Source: Suillus spraguei (Eukaryota > Basidiomycota > Agaricomycetes > Boletales > Suillaceae). Taken from it: DNA of 64,000 nucleotides. This document shows, piece by piece, positions 22,580 to 34,993 of this stretch (positions within the stretch are counted from its first letter, which is position 1; each line of letters starts with the position of its first letter). Both the position numbers and the translations under genes were made by a program. The stretch is taken from contig JABCPU010000311.1 in assembly GCA_016800925.1 (NCBI GenBank), positions 16,321 to 80,320 of the forward strand, read 5' to 3'. The notes under the pieces were generated by a model. The model worked only from the letters and a program-made list of their open reading frames with translations, was not told the DNA's origin and did no database searches.

Positions 22580-23423
22580 TTAAAGGGTCTCAAACGGCTG
22601 GCTGGGTCAAGAATGTATGTGGTGTTGGGCAAATCGCGATGGTCTTTCGGTCAGGCGAAGTTTCAAAGTACACTTTCCCTTTCTATCGTTTCTTTCCGGT
22701 TGAGTTTGTAGTCTTGTTGGCAATCGGCAATAGTTAGTATCAAGAGCGCGGACATTACGCTTGGTTCCGCGGAGTCAGAATTATCAATCTGCACTATGTA
22801 AATAACGCACAATATGATCGATAGAATTCACTATATTTTCGGCTCGTTCCGCAGTACGATAGTATTCGAAGTATGGAAAGCAGCATCGTCTACTCGCATG
22901 GATCCGAATAATTATAATTCAGTATTACTGACATGGTCTCACCAGGAGACCTGGCGTGCAGGCCTCGGATAAAGAATGACCTTGCGATAAAACTCTGTCC
23001 CACCCACGAGCCCGCACAATTCATTCATTTTTGTTCTCCATGGCCCAGAAAGATACAAACGTGTCTGAGATCGATGAGCTATTAGCCATCTTGACTTCAT
23101 GCTTTCAGTGGACATTTCATCATTATCTGTGTGCTCAGACAACGGAACTCCTCAAACGCGTAGAGTCTGGCCAAATTTATACGGAGTTTCGTGTATTTCA
23201 GTATGGAGTATTAAGGACTGGGTGGGTTGCCAGACGTTCCGGATAATTTCAGCTTGCCATAGTGCAAGTGCGGACGGGTAGTTTACCAACTTCAAGTAGT
23301 GATACAATAAGAAATGCACTTGTCTACATAAACCTCCTCTTAAATATACTTTGGACTGCATAAGTTTAATGAACACCACGACAGATCCTCGACGGAATAT
23401 CAATATCCTCGGTAAGCATTCCC
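22580..23423. repeat. 3' flank of DUF6533 unit A (repeated sequence)
   Basis: No gene. The part from about 22975 to 23423 recurs downstream of copy B (26855-26892 plus 28117-28445). On the opposite strand it recurs downstream of copies C, D and E, for example the words GTTTATGTAGACAA and TTAAGGACT. It marks the shared end of the DUF6533 duplication unit. Confidence 0.55.
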
Positions 23424-25118
23424 CTACACAGTGCTACTAGTTGGTACATGTACATGCTCCTGGAAGAGAAATGAATTCATGCCAGTTTCTGGGTCGGAGT
23501 TGGTCACGAGCTTTGCGTGATATTCTCGAACGTTAAGGATGAGGCGTGGTCCCAGCACAAACATCTGGATGACCATTAAGATTTGAAGAATACCATTGAG
23601 TATCTGAGCTCCCATAGAATTTGATTTCTATAGAAATGATGAGCAGTGGCGACAAACAGATGTTAGCAACAGACACCTTGAGCACGAGAGAGAGATACCC
23701 AAGTTCAAGGCAAGAGACACAAACAAAGCTAGCACATGCGGAACTTGAGCAGAAAAAGATAACCACATTCACATTACAACCTCACCTTGCAAAATAAAGC
23801 ACGTGAGATTTTATTAGCACTCTAAAACAGTCTCCGATGGTCGATCCTGTCGATGGACCGAGTCGTTGTAGGTCACGGAAGTGATTCACAGCAATCCAGG
23901 CTGAAAGACACAGTGCGAGGACTTCCCAAACAGTGTTGAGCATCCAAATCATTGAGACCAGAAGCGGGACATCTTCCCCATATGCAAAGTTGCACATATG
24001 TGCGCCAGAGAGTATCAGCTGCTCTGGTGTTCACCCAATGAGCTATGTTCGTCAAGTCAATAAGTAAAGCTGACCCCCTACGGAATGCTTGAGTACTATT
24101 GCAGTGATTACCCCGCAGGCGATGTTAACAGCCAGGAAGATAATCACAAGGAAAATAAGCATGATTCTAGATTTCTGATACATGGCATGCAACCGAGCAA
24201 TCATAATGGCTTGCATCATATATCAGTCGGGTCAATATCACCGAGGTGTTGCAGGGTAACTCACCGCCCAACATGGTAGCAACGACCACATTTGTCCCAT
24301 TTATTGCGTAGTTCATGCCACTGCCTGAAACATCCAATAAGCGATCGCCATGGTACTAGGGTTAAACATTTCGACTCACACCTATTGAATCATTGTATTG
24401 AGCTAAGTTCAATAATCAGAATATCACTCACCCCTACATATGAGTGAAGCTGATTAGATCGGAATGAGATATTTGCGGAATACTCACTGCATCTGTCAGC
24501 GAGACCAATGTCATATTTCCTGTGTGTTGCCGGTCAGAAGAATCGAATACAGTGCATATGAGACATACGCAGAACGTTGATACTGGTGATGAGAAATGGG
24601 TTATTAGTACAGCACTAATTTGTTGGCTTCAAAAACATACACATAGTATGGTATTCCAATGTAGCGCATCTAAAACATTTTGTAATCAACGTAACCTGCC
24701 AACCATGCTATAGTATAACAAGAGGTACGAACCACTAGGTATAACACGGTCATGAGAGACCAGCGTTGCTTCTATTATGAATTCATTGTATTCCACTGTT
24801 TTTCTTCCAATATGAGTGTCACTCACCCAGATTAATTCAATCTGTGACAGCATTTTCAGCAAGCTGACTGCTCCAGCAATAGCACCGACCTACCTCTTGT
24901 CCCAGCGTCAGTACTGGAAATATCATGAGAATTTCGGCGGTTTTCGAACGTTGCTTGCTCACCCCAATCATATATCACCACGACGCCGGCGGCAACTGCG
25001 AAACCGTAGGTCAATGTCAGACTGATATATTTTGACATGACGAACCTGTCCAATTGCTGAAAAAAAGATGCGAACTGATGGACGGCCACCAACTGGTATC
25101 ATTTGAGACTACGGTCAT
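23424..25118 (-). CDS. DUF6533 membrane protein, copy A
   Basis: The minus-strand gene has its ATG at 25118-25116 (MTVVSNDTSWWPSIS) and TAG at 23424. It is cut by about a dozen introns of roughly 50 nt. The DUF6533 signature is spread over small exons: VAAGVVVIYDW, then VLTLGQE, then VELIW and WSL.TVLYLV as in copy D. Later exons give GSGMNYAINGTNVVVATMLG, a segment near 24200-24090, and LLVSMIWMLNTVWEVLALCLSAW followed by VNHFRDLQRLGPSTGSTIGD. The last exon gives QMFVLGPRLILNVREYHAKLV and ends in PTSSTV. Several hydrophobic stretches indicate a polytopic membrane protein of unknown function, typical of Agaricomycetes. The exons examined show no frame break, so it may be functional. Confidence 0.65.
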
Positions 25119-25167
25119 GTTCGAGGGATGTGAGTAAGTGGGGGATGTTGGGGGTCATAACAATATA

Positions 25168-25766
25168 GTGTTCGTGCTAGATATACCACCTTTTAGCGCC
25201 TGCATCGCCCACGGATAACGGATGTACAACGCTACCTGTCAACCTTGTCAACGCTTTGCACATCCAAAACGTTCTAATTGGCACTGATAATGCAACGATT
25301 CGGAATACAATATGAGGGTAATACGGACTAGGCGGAAGATAGTTGTTCCTTCGATGTGCAATGCTCGAAGTTTTGATGGAGTAGCGCCTGTGTGTCGAGC
25401 TTTACAGGATGTCTAGGTTTAGATTATCGTCTTCCTTGATCGATGCGAGTGAGAGAGGTAGTACAGGAGCCAGTGTGAGGCCCAAAAGGTCATTCAGCTG
25501 CAATTTCAGGTATAGTAGCCTATTACTCAGTTAGTGTTCGTGCCAGATATACCACCTTTCAGCGCTTCCAGTATCGTTAACGGATAGCGGGTGTACAACG
25601 CTACCTGACAGCCTTGTGAACATTTGGCACATCCAAAACGTTTGAATTAGCGCACAGGTGCACTGGTGCAGTGCCTGTCGTCGAGCTTTACATGCATGTC
25701 TAGTTTAGATTCTCGTCCTCCTTGATCGATGCAAGTGAGGCAACAAGAGAGAGTGGTACAGGTGTG
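25168..25766. repeat. direct duplication upstream of DUF6533 copy A
   Basis: Blocks near 25168-25470 and 25533-25766 repeat each other in the same order. Both have GTGTT..GTGCYAGATATACCACC, CACATCCAAAACGTT and GTCGAGCTTTACA followed by TTGATCGATGC. A third, diverged piece lies at about 30200-30330, upstream of copy B. It therefore belongs to the 5' flank of the DUF6533 unit. Confidence 0.6.
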
Positions 25767-26780
25767 AGCAACTGTGTGAATTCCGGCGTCGGAATGGCCT
25801 TTCAGGCCCCCGACTCCCAGAGTCATTGTCAAACATAAATGCTCTTTTCACTGTATATTTCTCTGTATGTGACTGTACAAATCAAACGGCACCTTCCTAG
25901 CCTATTAGGCCATTTACTTGCACTGTCCATGTGCGACTCAGTCTCGGCGAACACCCGGCCGGGCCGAAGGTAAAGCGCTATATCAAAGCTTTAACGTCGC
26001 AACTTCAATCTGCCGCGAACGTGCTGCGAACAGATGAGGCCTGTCTTTCGTTCTTGTTTGGTGCGTACCTGCAGACCCTGATATTATTGGTTCATTTTAT
26101 CCAATGTCGTATGCGTCTTGAGCGTCCTGCCTCAAAACAGTCAGTACCAGCTCTTTCTTTGAACTATCTCCTCACCCCCAATCATCAAGTCTATTCGGTG
26201 CGTCAATCGAGCCGTGATTCGCTGTCCATAAACCATTCATTTGCAAAGCGCAGCAGTCGTTTTGTGCTTATAACAACAACAACAACAACACATCCAGTAA
26301 CCATCAAAGCCTCCCACTCGAGCACCTTATCTGAACATCCATAATCTTTGCTTCATCATGTCCCATATTCTACGACCCCCTCCACGAGTCATTTTACGAT
26401 AACCTCGATGTTCATTTCCGTTTCTCCTTTAACGCCGTCGAGGGTAATACCAAAGCTTTGGCTCGTTGCCGTGATTGGATATGCCATATGCCACAAATAT
26501 ATCACAGCTTTCATGTGTTTAACACCCCATGACACTGGCCTGCGCCAATAAAGGATAGACTTACACAGGGGCTCCCAAGCTGAGACAGCGACCACGACAT
26601 TCGAGCTTCCCGCTATCGAACAACAAGATGTCAACATCGAAGCCCATGGGAAATACTCAACAATATCTGGGGATTTCGAACGCTCGGAGAACCACGACAA
26701 GTTCAGAAATACGGTTAGATATTTGGATACTCCGCCTGATGTTTTTTGACCCAAAGCGCTTCGATTATATCAAAGCTGCA
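25767..26780. other. no gene recognised; short (ACA)n tract
   Basis: Open frames of 121-137 codons exist on both strands but show no motif. An (ACA)n microsatellite lies at about 26270-26288. The right end adjoins a GH79-like fragment. Confidence 0.35.
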
Positions 26781-26838
26781 AATACGTCTTGTGGGATGAC
26801 AGGAGAACCGATGCCATACATAGCATAGCAGTTATCAG
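26781..26838 (-). pseudogene. fragment of a GH79 exon
   Basis: On the minus strand this reads DNCYAMYGIGSPVIPQDVF, nearly the same as DNCFAVYGIGAPVTPQDVF in exon 9 of the intact GH79 gene (33666-33580). Similarity ends on both sides. Immediately to its right the sequence becomes DUF6533-unit flank, so this is a transposed or recombined relic. Confidence 0.65.
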
Positions 26839-26892
26839 TTTCTCCGTGACCCAGAAGGATAAAAAACCGTCTGAAACCAATGAACTATTAGC

Positions 26893-28116
26893 CCCAGTGA
26901 AAATCGACAAGTTAGAGGTAGATATGTATAGATACAAGTCGAGAAAAATCCAAGCAGAAGTTTTTATCGATCCGTTTTGAGGTCGTTCATCAAATTGTGA
27001 CTTTTTGAGATGCAGAAAGATAGAGACCGAGACAAGTTTTTAACGTTTATATAGGATTCTCAATGCAGCTTTAGATTTCTAGATAGGCATTTACATACAA
27101 ATTATCACTCAATTTGAATTGAAAAACATATTGATATACAACTAATACGGACAAATGAGGATATCTACGGGTATTGCTAGGGTTAGGATGGTATCGCTAT
27201 GATCAGGGGAGGGTGTAGGGTATCGCTGCTTGCTGCGCCTCGCCCGCCAATCCCGCCAGTCCCGCCATCCACTACTCCACATCGTTGCCGGTAGTACTGA
27301 CTCCAGCTGATTTGAGCTGTAAAACAGGACTGTTAGTGTAGTATGAGATAGAATATATAGCATGCAGCGCTCACCTGAGTAGCTGCTTTGCACTTGTACA
27401 CCTATGACAGTAGACAGTATTAGATAGATATCAGTATAAGAAAAAAGATGCACCTCTTTGTCGGTTTTAGACAGCCCGTTCCAGTAACAAGCAAAGACAC
27501 TTGCTGGTTCCTTTTGATGGCCATTTGATTGCCAGTCGAGAGCACACAAGTTCCTGTGCGATATAAATCATAGAATCAGTTTTGATGGGTATGATAGTAA
27601 AAGAACACCTTACTGCGCTGTAATCTTTGCGCTCACCCGCATTGGCTTGGTACTTGGCTGATGCTTTTTGATGGTATCGATCTTCGTATCGGTTACGATC
27701 GTGGTCTTGGTTTGATTAACGAGTTCGACCTTGACAGTCAACGAAGCTACATGGTCACTCGATGGTACGGAGGCAGGTGTTGTGTTCTCGTTGATATTGG
27801 AATTGATTTCGGATGTAGAGGTATCGGTGAGAGGAACAATACATCATGTTCGTATATTCCGGCTTTGTTAGGATGCATATTTGAACAAATTTGAACTTCG
27901 ATTGCAAAATCTAATCTAAGCTTTGCCAATGTTGCAGATGTGCACTCGCGACAATTTGCAAAGTTTCGAGCATTCTGGCATTTGCGTCTTCATATTTGCA
28001 TTTTGCGTAATTTGTCATTTTTTTCATCTCAAATTATTTAGATTTCTATCTATTTCGTTCGGTACTTAGACGTCTATTGCTACCTATCTACCTCTAAATT
28101 GTCGATTTTCACTGGG
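26893..28116. mobile_element. 1.2-kb inverted-repeat DNA element with spliced ORF
   Basis: The terminal inverted repeats are 32 bp with one mismatch: CCCAGTGAAAATCGACAA... at 26893-26924 and its complement at 28085-28116. The element interrupts the DUF6533-unit flank that is continuous in copy A, proving insertion. Flanks TATTAGC (26886-26892) and TATCAGC (28117-28123) may be a 7-bp target duplication with one change. The minus strand encodes a small spliced ORF at about 27750-27280 (DYSAVNLCALDWQSNGHQ, SVFACYWNGLSKTDKEVYKC) that is not a transposase I recognise. The element is probably non-autonomous; its superfamily is not assigned. Confidence 0.75.
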
Positions 28117-28445
28117 TATCAGCTATCTGGGCACACCGTGTGCCCATACAACGGAACTCAAATACGTAGAGTCAGCTGCCGGCCAATTTATACCGAGTTT
28201 CGTTGTATTTCAGTACTGGGCGTTAAGGACTTGGTTGGTTGCTACGCATTCCAGATAATTTCTGTCTGTTACTTGGTGCAAGGATGGGCTGACGGTTCAT
28301 TGACTTCCACTGGTTACAACAGGAAATGCGTTTGTCTGCATAAACCTCGTCTTAAATATACCTTGATACAGCATAAGTTAAATAAGTACCACGACGGATC
28401 CTGGAACAACATCTCCTGCATGCAGAACACTCGGTAAGTATTTCT

Positions 28446-30150
28446 CTACACAGTACTGCTAGTCGGTACGTGTACACGCTCCTGGAAAACAATCAAATCC
28501 ATGCTAGCTTCTGAGTCAGAGTTGTCCACGAGTTTAGCGTGATATTCTCGGACGCTAAGGATGAGGCGTGGTCCCAGCACAAACATCTGCACGGCCAAGA
28601 AAATCTGACAAGCACCACTCAATATCTGAGCTCCTATGGGGTTGAAATTCTATAAGAAAGATGATCAGTGGTTGCAAGGAGATGTCAGGAACAGATTGGT
28701 GCACCTTGAACAGCAGAGAGAGATGACCGAGTTCGAGGCAAGAGACGCACAAAACGCTAGCACATGTGGAACTTAGCAGAAAAGATTACCACACTCACAT
28801 TGCAAGCTCACCTTGCAAAATAAAGCACGTGTGATTTTATCAGTACTGTAAGACAGTCCCCGATGATCGTTTCCGTCGATGAACCGAATCGTCGTAGGTC
28901 ACGTAGGTGCTTTACAGCAATCCAGACTGAAAGACATAGTGCGAGGACCTCCAAATAATGTTGAGCAACCAAGCCATCGAGGTCAGAAGCTGGGTATGCC
29001 CCCTGTATTCGACTTTGCACATATGTGCGCCAGAGAGTATCAATTCTTCTGGTGTTCGTCCAATGAGCCATGTTCTTCAAGTCAATAAGTAAAACTTACC
29101 TCCTACAGAATGATTGAGTACCATTTCCGCCATTATTCCACAGGCGATGTTGACAGCCAGGAAGATAGTCACAAGGAAAATAAGCATGGTTCTAGATCTC
29201 TGATACATGGCATGTAAACGAGTAATCATGATAGCTTGCATTATGTTTTAGTCGAGTCAATATCACTGAGGTATTGCAGCTGCATAACTCACCGCCTAAC
29301 ATGGCAGCTACGACCATATTCGTCCCATTTATTGCGTAGCTCATGGTATTGCCTGAAATATCCGATTGGCGATCACCTTCATACTAGGGTCAAAAATTTA
29401 AACTTACACCTATTGAGTCATCATGTGAAGCCAATTCAATGGTCACAATCTCACTCACCCCTACATATGAGTGCAGTCAATTGAATATGAGTGAGATGGT
29501 TACGGAATACTCACCAGATCTGTCACCGAGACCGATGGCATATTTCCTGTGTGCTGTCAGTCAGATGAATCGAATATAGTGCATACGAGACATACGTTGA
29601 ACATTGATCCTGATATATCAAGGATGGTCTAAGTATTAGTATAGCGCTAACTTTTTGGCCTCAAAAACATACGCATGGTATGGTATTCCGATATAGCGTA
29701 TCTATACCATTTTTCAATCAGCACAACTTGCCAACTATGCCACCATTAGTACAACATGAGGTACGAACCACCAGGTACAGCACAGTCACGAAAGACCACC
29801 GTTGCCTCTGTCATGAATTCATTGTATTCTTCTGTTTTCTTCCGACGTGTCACTCACCCAGATCAGTTCAATCTATGACACCATTCTCAGTAAGTTGGCT
29901 GCTCCAACAATGGCATCAACCCACCTCTTGTCCGAGTGTCAGCACTGAAAATATCATGAGGATATCAGCAGCTCTCGAATACTGTCTTGCTCACCCCAAT
30001 CATATATTACCACGACGCCGGCGGCAACTGAAAAATCGTAAGTCGATGTCAGATCAAGACGTCTTGATGCGACGAACCTGTCCAATTGCTAAAGAAACGA
30101 TTAGAAATGATGAACGGCCACCAAGTGGGATCATCTGAGACTACAGTCAT
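28446..30150 (-). pseudogene. DUF6533 membrane protein, copy B (frameshifted)
   Basis: The exon order is the same as in copy A, with ATG at 30150-30148 and TAG at 28446. VAAGVVVIYDW and VLTLGQE are present. The exon homologous to WMLNTVWEVLALCLSVW reads TTTGGAGG instead of TTTGGGAGG, a one-base loss that separates WLLN(I)IW from EVLALCLSVWIAVKHLRDLRRFG. Copy C shows the same loss. The terminal exon (GPRLILSVREYHAKLV) is otherwise recognisable. It is probably a pseudogene unless splicing bypasses the shift. Confidence 0.6.
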
Positions 30151-32375
30151 ATTTGAAGGATGGGTGAGTGAGTAGGAGATGCTGGGAGTTATAACAAACT
30201 AGTGTTCATGCTAGATATACCACTATTCAGCACTCAGTGTGCATGCTAGTGTATCGCCAACGTTCGGACGCGATTATGCTACCCGTCAACCTTGTTAACA
30301 TTTGGCACATGCAGAACGGTACAGTGCAATGCCTAGGCCCATTTGCACGAGCACGGGTAACCCGCGTGGGGGGCACAGGTATCTAGTAAAGTACGGTCAA
30401 AGTGTCAGTGAGTACCTCCCCCGTCCAAGAACGGGTAGTAAATATTCGCAGTCAATGATTTACGAACAACTTATGTGAAGGGTGTACGTTTACCCGCCTC
30501 GCTTGCGGCACAGCACGCCTTATGTAATCGGGAGCTTTACACATCACATAGTTGAATGCAATCTCTATCGTATTTGACTCAAATGTAGTACGCTACAAAT
30601 ACATCAGCTACTACGAAACTTGAAAGTGCAGGCTGTTGCAAATACAAATAGTTGGCATCGAAGGGTCTATGAACGATTTTTTTTAGTTAGACGAGTCACG
30701 ACTCGGATATCATCGGAAATGGTCGGTACAGGTATAAGATGATACTAAAACACGCGTTAGCCTATTTGTTTACCCTTTCCTTTGTTTCCTTTGTCCGTTA
30801 GCATGTTTTGATTTCTTGGCAGGGTTGATAGCGACATCGAAATAATCATTGGCATGTGCTAATCTTCTTGTCGATTACTAGGTCTGTGCAAAAGAGATGA
30901 ATTAGTGCTTTTCCACAGATGGGCTTACTGTCCGTTTGGAGCATAAAGTGCAAAACACTCTTGCCACAAGATGTGCAAGTAAACATGGTCAATTTTTCAG
31001 AGGTCTCATCCTTGAACGTCTGCACCGAATGACGCTTCAATGATAATAATGAGGGCGGGCCATTCAGAGCAAGGCTAACGATGACGACGGTTTCACGATC
31101 AAACAATTGCGCCTGCCAGTGAGTGCAAACATCTGCGCATGTTTTTTTCTTCGTGTTCCATGGCGATGTGATGTTGTTCGTGTATGCGACCAAGTCGTCC
31201 TGTCTTCTATCCAACTTCAAACCTGACTTCAGTGATCGTTCCAAAGGACATCGTTTGATGGTCGGCAACATTGCTGTCAAAACACCATCCTCGTAGAAAG
31301 TACAGTTCCGTCATCATAAGGCATATGGAAGCCTATAGTCGCACCCTTCAAATGATCGCGACGAAGGAGAACCACAAAGTATCATTCTGACACGACGAGG
31401 GATAGATTCCTGCAAGCTTTCTCTAGGCGAATCAATATTTACCGGAACTCCTCAAGCAATCGCTAATGCCTTCAGAGCCGGTCTTTTGAAGGCTTCCCAG
31501 CCATCGAGAAAATTATCCATAGTATGGTCATTCTTTGCTACGACAGGTGAACACGAAAAAGGCATCGGAGATGAACCCATTCCAGTACCTGAAGTATCTT
31601 TTCGGTTTGTAACAGCAGGCGCAGAAGAAATTATATCATAAACAAAGGTCAGAAAGCAAACAACTCATGTAATAAATCTCGAATTCACGTACCTTCAGGC
31701 TGGAAATTCCGACGATGACTAGCGGAAAGCTGTGCAAGATCGGTCTCTGAAGCTCGAAGGCCGGAGAAATCGAAAGCCATCAAACTTTGCATTTATAAAT
31801 GGGTGCCAATGCAGGTTCGACATCGCACCCATGCAGATAGACTGGTCGAATCGTCTGTTGAGGATTGCACCAACCATAGTAGAAACGCGTGCCGGACCAG
31901 ATGTCGGTTTCATAGTGGTCCCAGGAAACAGAACGTTGCGCATTGCAACTATACAGGAAAGACAACGGCACAGGGAACATCGACTCGCTTCGTTGCACAA
32001 ATAAGAGCAGCGGAAGCGCAGGGGCTTCATAACAAACGGAAGACATAGACGACGAAGGAAACAAACCCTGTGAGTATGAAACACCATAACAGGATTTATT
32101 TATTTTTTCCGCCAAAAATTGGGTTTTTTCGACGCAAAAACTACTCTAGCGGGAATATTTGAAAGAATTGAGTCTATCATCTATCATAGGACAACTGGGA
32201 AATTGAAGTTCACTGGTGGATGACATATCGCAGTCCAGATATCACCATAACCTGTCAGAAGCTCAATCATTGTGTGCAACATAAAGTACCAAGAATTTTG
32301 AGCGTAGCATAAATCATAATAGACGTCTACGGTGCTACATCTAGTGTCAGTAATTTTGATTCATCAGTAAGAATA
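30151..32375. other. no gene assigned; one Cys-containing ORF
   Basis: The left 180 bp repeats the 5' flank of DUF6533 copy A. A 144-codon minus-strand frame (31280-30846) contains TCTSCGKSV and KPIC but no full zinc-finger pattern. Frames on both strands at 31719-32115 compete with each other. Some spliced coding DNA may be hidden here, but I cannot build a model. Confidence 0.3.
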
Positions 32376-34993
32376 TTATGACCAGAACAATGTGCATAGC
32401 ATGCCGGTGCTCAGCACAGCTGCACTGACAACAGAAACAACTGAAAGTGAATTCCTCATGCCAGCACTAATGTCTCCTTTACTCGTACTCCCAAGTTCCC
32501 ATGTGGAACCCGACATCCCATTCGAGGTTGCTAGCACACTCGGGTTAATCGTTGCTGTTTTCGCTGATTTTGTGACCGTCGTTGTAGAGAATGTCTGACT
32601 CGATGGGTTCCCTGACTCTGAATACGCGGAGGAGGAGAGGAAGACAAGTGCGGCGCCAGGGGCGGGGACAGTCACTTGGCATGTATTGGACGACTGGTCG
32701 CAGTTAATCGTCTGCACGCTTTCCGAGCCCGTCAGGCGGCCATCAGACTGGAAGGTCCCGCCAAAGGTCTGAAAAGGACATGAGTAAAAGAAGAAAAAAT
32801 AGTAACCTGACGCACCTGGCCTGCCCACGTGATGTTGGATTTCTCTGACACGGAAGGTGCCACTAGATATCTAGGATAGAAATTAGCCTAATACTAATCA
32901 CATTACTACAGACTCAGAACACGTACTTGACTTGTATTTGTGCAGGCGTGGCGTTGCCCTGCCCAACCGCCGAGCCGCCGATGGAAATTGTTGCTGTATA
33001 AGCGCTCGCACCGCTCGGATCGGATACGTAATTGAGTAATACAAGGCGCACAGGAGCACCATTTTCGTAGATTGCATAGGCAGGGGTAAACATACTGTCG
33101 CTGTTGGCCTGCAGATCGATAATTTGTGCATTCCCAGAGGGTCCGAACGCTTCGGTGATGACAATTGCGCTGTAGAATACAGGGCCAACTGTCCATTGGT
33201 GGTACATTGACTGGTTCGTAGGAGGCGCTACGCAGAAATATCAGTATGACCTTCTCTGTTGCTTTCGATTGGGGAGAGCTCACGAGTGAAAGGCTGGATA
33301 TGGCACGTGCATCAGTGACATTTTCAGATGGCTAAGGACGTGTAACTCACATTATAGTATACATCCTGCCCACCAACGTGCATCATTGCGCCCGTGAAGT
33401 TGCTATAAGCCATCTGAAGGCCATAATCGAGTGCCCATAGAGTCGCGCCAAAAGTATCACTAATCCCTGGTAAGCCACCACAGGATGCTGAGTTTGTCTC
33501 CATCATAATGAAGGGCATTCCATTGGCTTGCGCATAGCTAGTAGAGTTGAGATAGGGAGCGATGATATTGATGCCAGAAGTGTGGTTGAGGAAGTTTTGA
33601 AACACGTCTTGTGGGGTGACAGGAGCGCCGATGCCATACACAGCAAAGCAGTTATCAGTTGGGTAACTTGGAAACTTGAGAAACTGCGTGAAAATGAAAT
33701 GACAGACATGGCTTACTGTTCAACTGCTAGCGCCCCCAAGCTTGAGGAGTAGGACTGAACGAGTCCGGTGTTCCACACGGCTGATGGTATTGTATTAAAT
33801 TTTGGCATGAAGAGTAGAGTAGAATTAGACTGAACATTCTGGAGTCCATCCGCCTGTGATAGATGGGGCAATCAAGTTGTTCTTCACAGGGATATTGCCA
33901 TCATTGTTGATAGCGGCGACTACTAGGCCGAATTCGCCGAAATAGTCGGAGGGCGAATACGTGGACGGTCGGACCCCGTGTCTGATGAAATTGTGGGTAT
34001 TTTAGAGTAAAGAACAAAACACAACCACGAACGCTGCATAAAGATCGGGCTGTGGTGATGAGTAGTGATTGATTTGAGATACGGAGAGGACACACCTCAT
34101 TTCCAACTTGAAACCCGAGTAAATATCCAGGGCCACTCAATGCAGCTTCACCAACTTCCGCGATGCCAAGTCGGAGGTTATTTGTGTCATTGAACGGTAT
34201 CCCTACACTAACGTCATTAACGATGTGGAATGAATTGTATGAACCTTACCAAGGAACCATTTCGTATTTACAAGGGCCGAGATGTTCGCCATTGTGTATA
34301 AAACCTCGGCCGTGTAAAGGAGTGTTGGAGTGGCAGTCTGAAGCATTCACAAAGAAAGTAATTGAATATGATGTAACCAATAATGAATATGTATATTGCA
34401 CGTACGACATCAGCTGTAGTGCCATGTTGCTTGGCCACCATTACACCGCCAGGAAGACTATCCACGAGGACTGCAGTCTCTTGGGTATTGCCTCCGACCC
34501 GAATGTGCACTTCGCCCGCCCGTTGGCGAAGGGCGGCCATGAGGTTTAAAAAGGGAACCTGCAAATATGTGCTATGGCATATGAGTTCGTATATGTGAAC
34601 CTAGTAACCTCTTCAGGACTCACGCATTTACACCGACTGCAAATATCTGTGATTAGTAGAATGACTGCTGGATAGAATATGTCTGAACTCACAAATCTGG
34701 TTGATGACAGTGAATTCAATAGAGAATCCCATGAAGGACCCTTTCTGGGGTATACTCAGACCCTGCACGGCTGCCGAAGAACTGGAAAGCTGAATTCCGA
34801 ATTGTGTTGTGAGCCCTGAAGGCACGGGGGGAGGTGTTAGTACATAAGGATCATAAACTGCAGCGGCGGTATAGTTTGCGGAAGCTGCAGTGGTAGTTGC
34901 ATGTCCTAGTGGAATTTGGTATACTGTCACGCTAGCATTGACGAGGGATGATAAAATGACAAGAACAAAAGCCAAAGGGTGGAATAGTCGCAT
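32376..34993 (-). CDS. glycoside hydrolase family 79 protein, 658 aa
   Basis: GH79 enzymes cleave beta-glucuronides or related sugars of proteoglycans and arabinogalactans, usually outside the cell. Thirteen exons join cleanly: 34993-34693, 34636-34624, 34571-34406, 34337-34250, 34202-34096, 34049-34033, 33981-33836, 33780-33717, 33666-33351, 33293-33284, 33227-32927, 32870-32816 and 32768-32376. Residues 1-20 form a signal peptide. Core motifs are VPFLNLMAALRQRAG, HIRVGGNTQE, LLGFQVGNEPDLYAAHG (acid/base Glu) and FIMMETNSASCGG (nucleophile Glu), then SDTFGATLWALDYGLQMA. The C-terminal domain follows (ITWAGQTFGGTFQSDGRLTG). A Ser/Thr-rich stalk leads to a terminal hydrophobic tail (VVSVVSAAVLSTGMLCTLFW), suggesting a GPI or membrane anchor. 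Exons 2, 6 and 10 are only 13, 17 and 10 nt. All catalytic residues are present and the gene looks functional. Confidence 0.92.

Noticed and set aside
31719..32115. Cys-rich minus-strand frame, possible zinc finger or KDZ-associated cluster
   Set aside because: Cys spacing does not fit a known finger and both strands are open; not enough to claim a gene.
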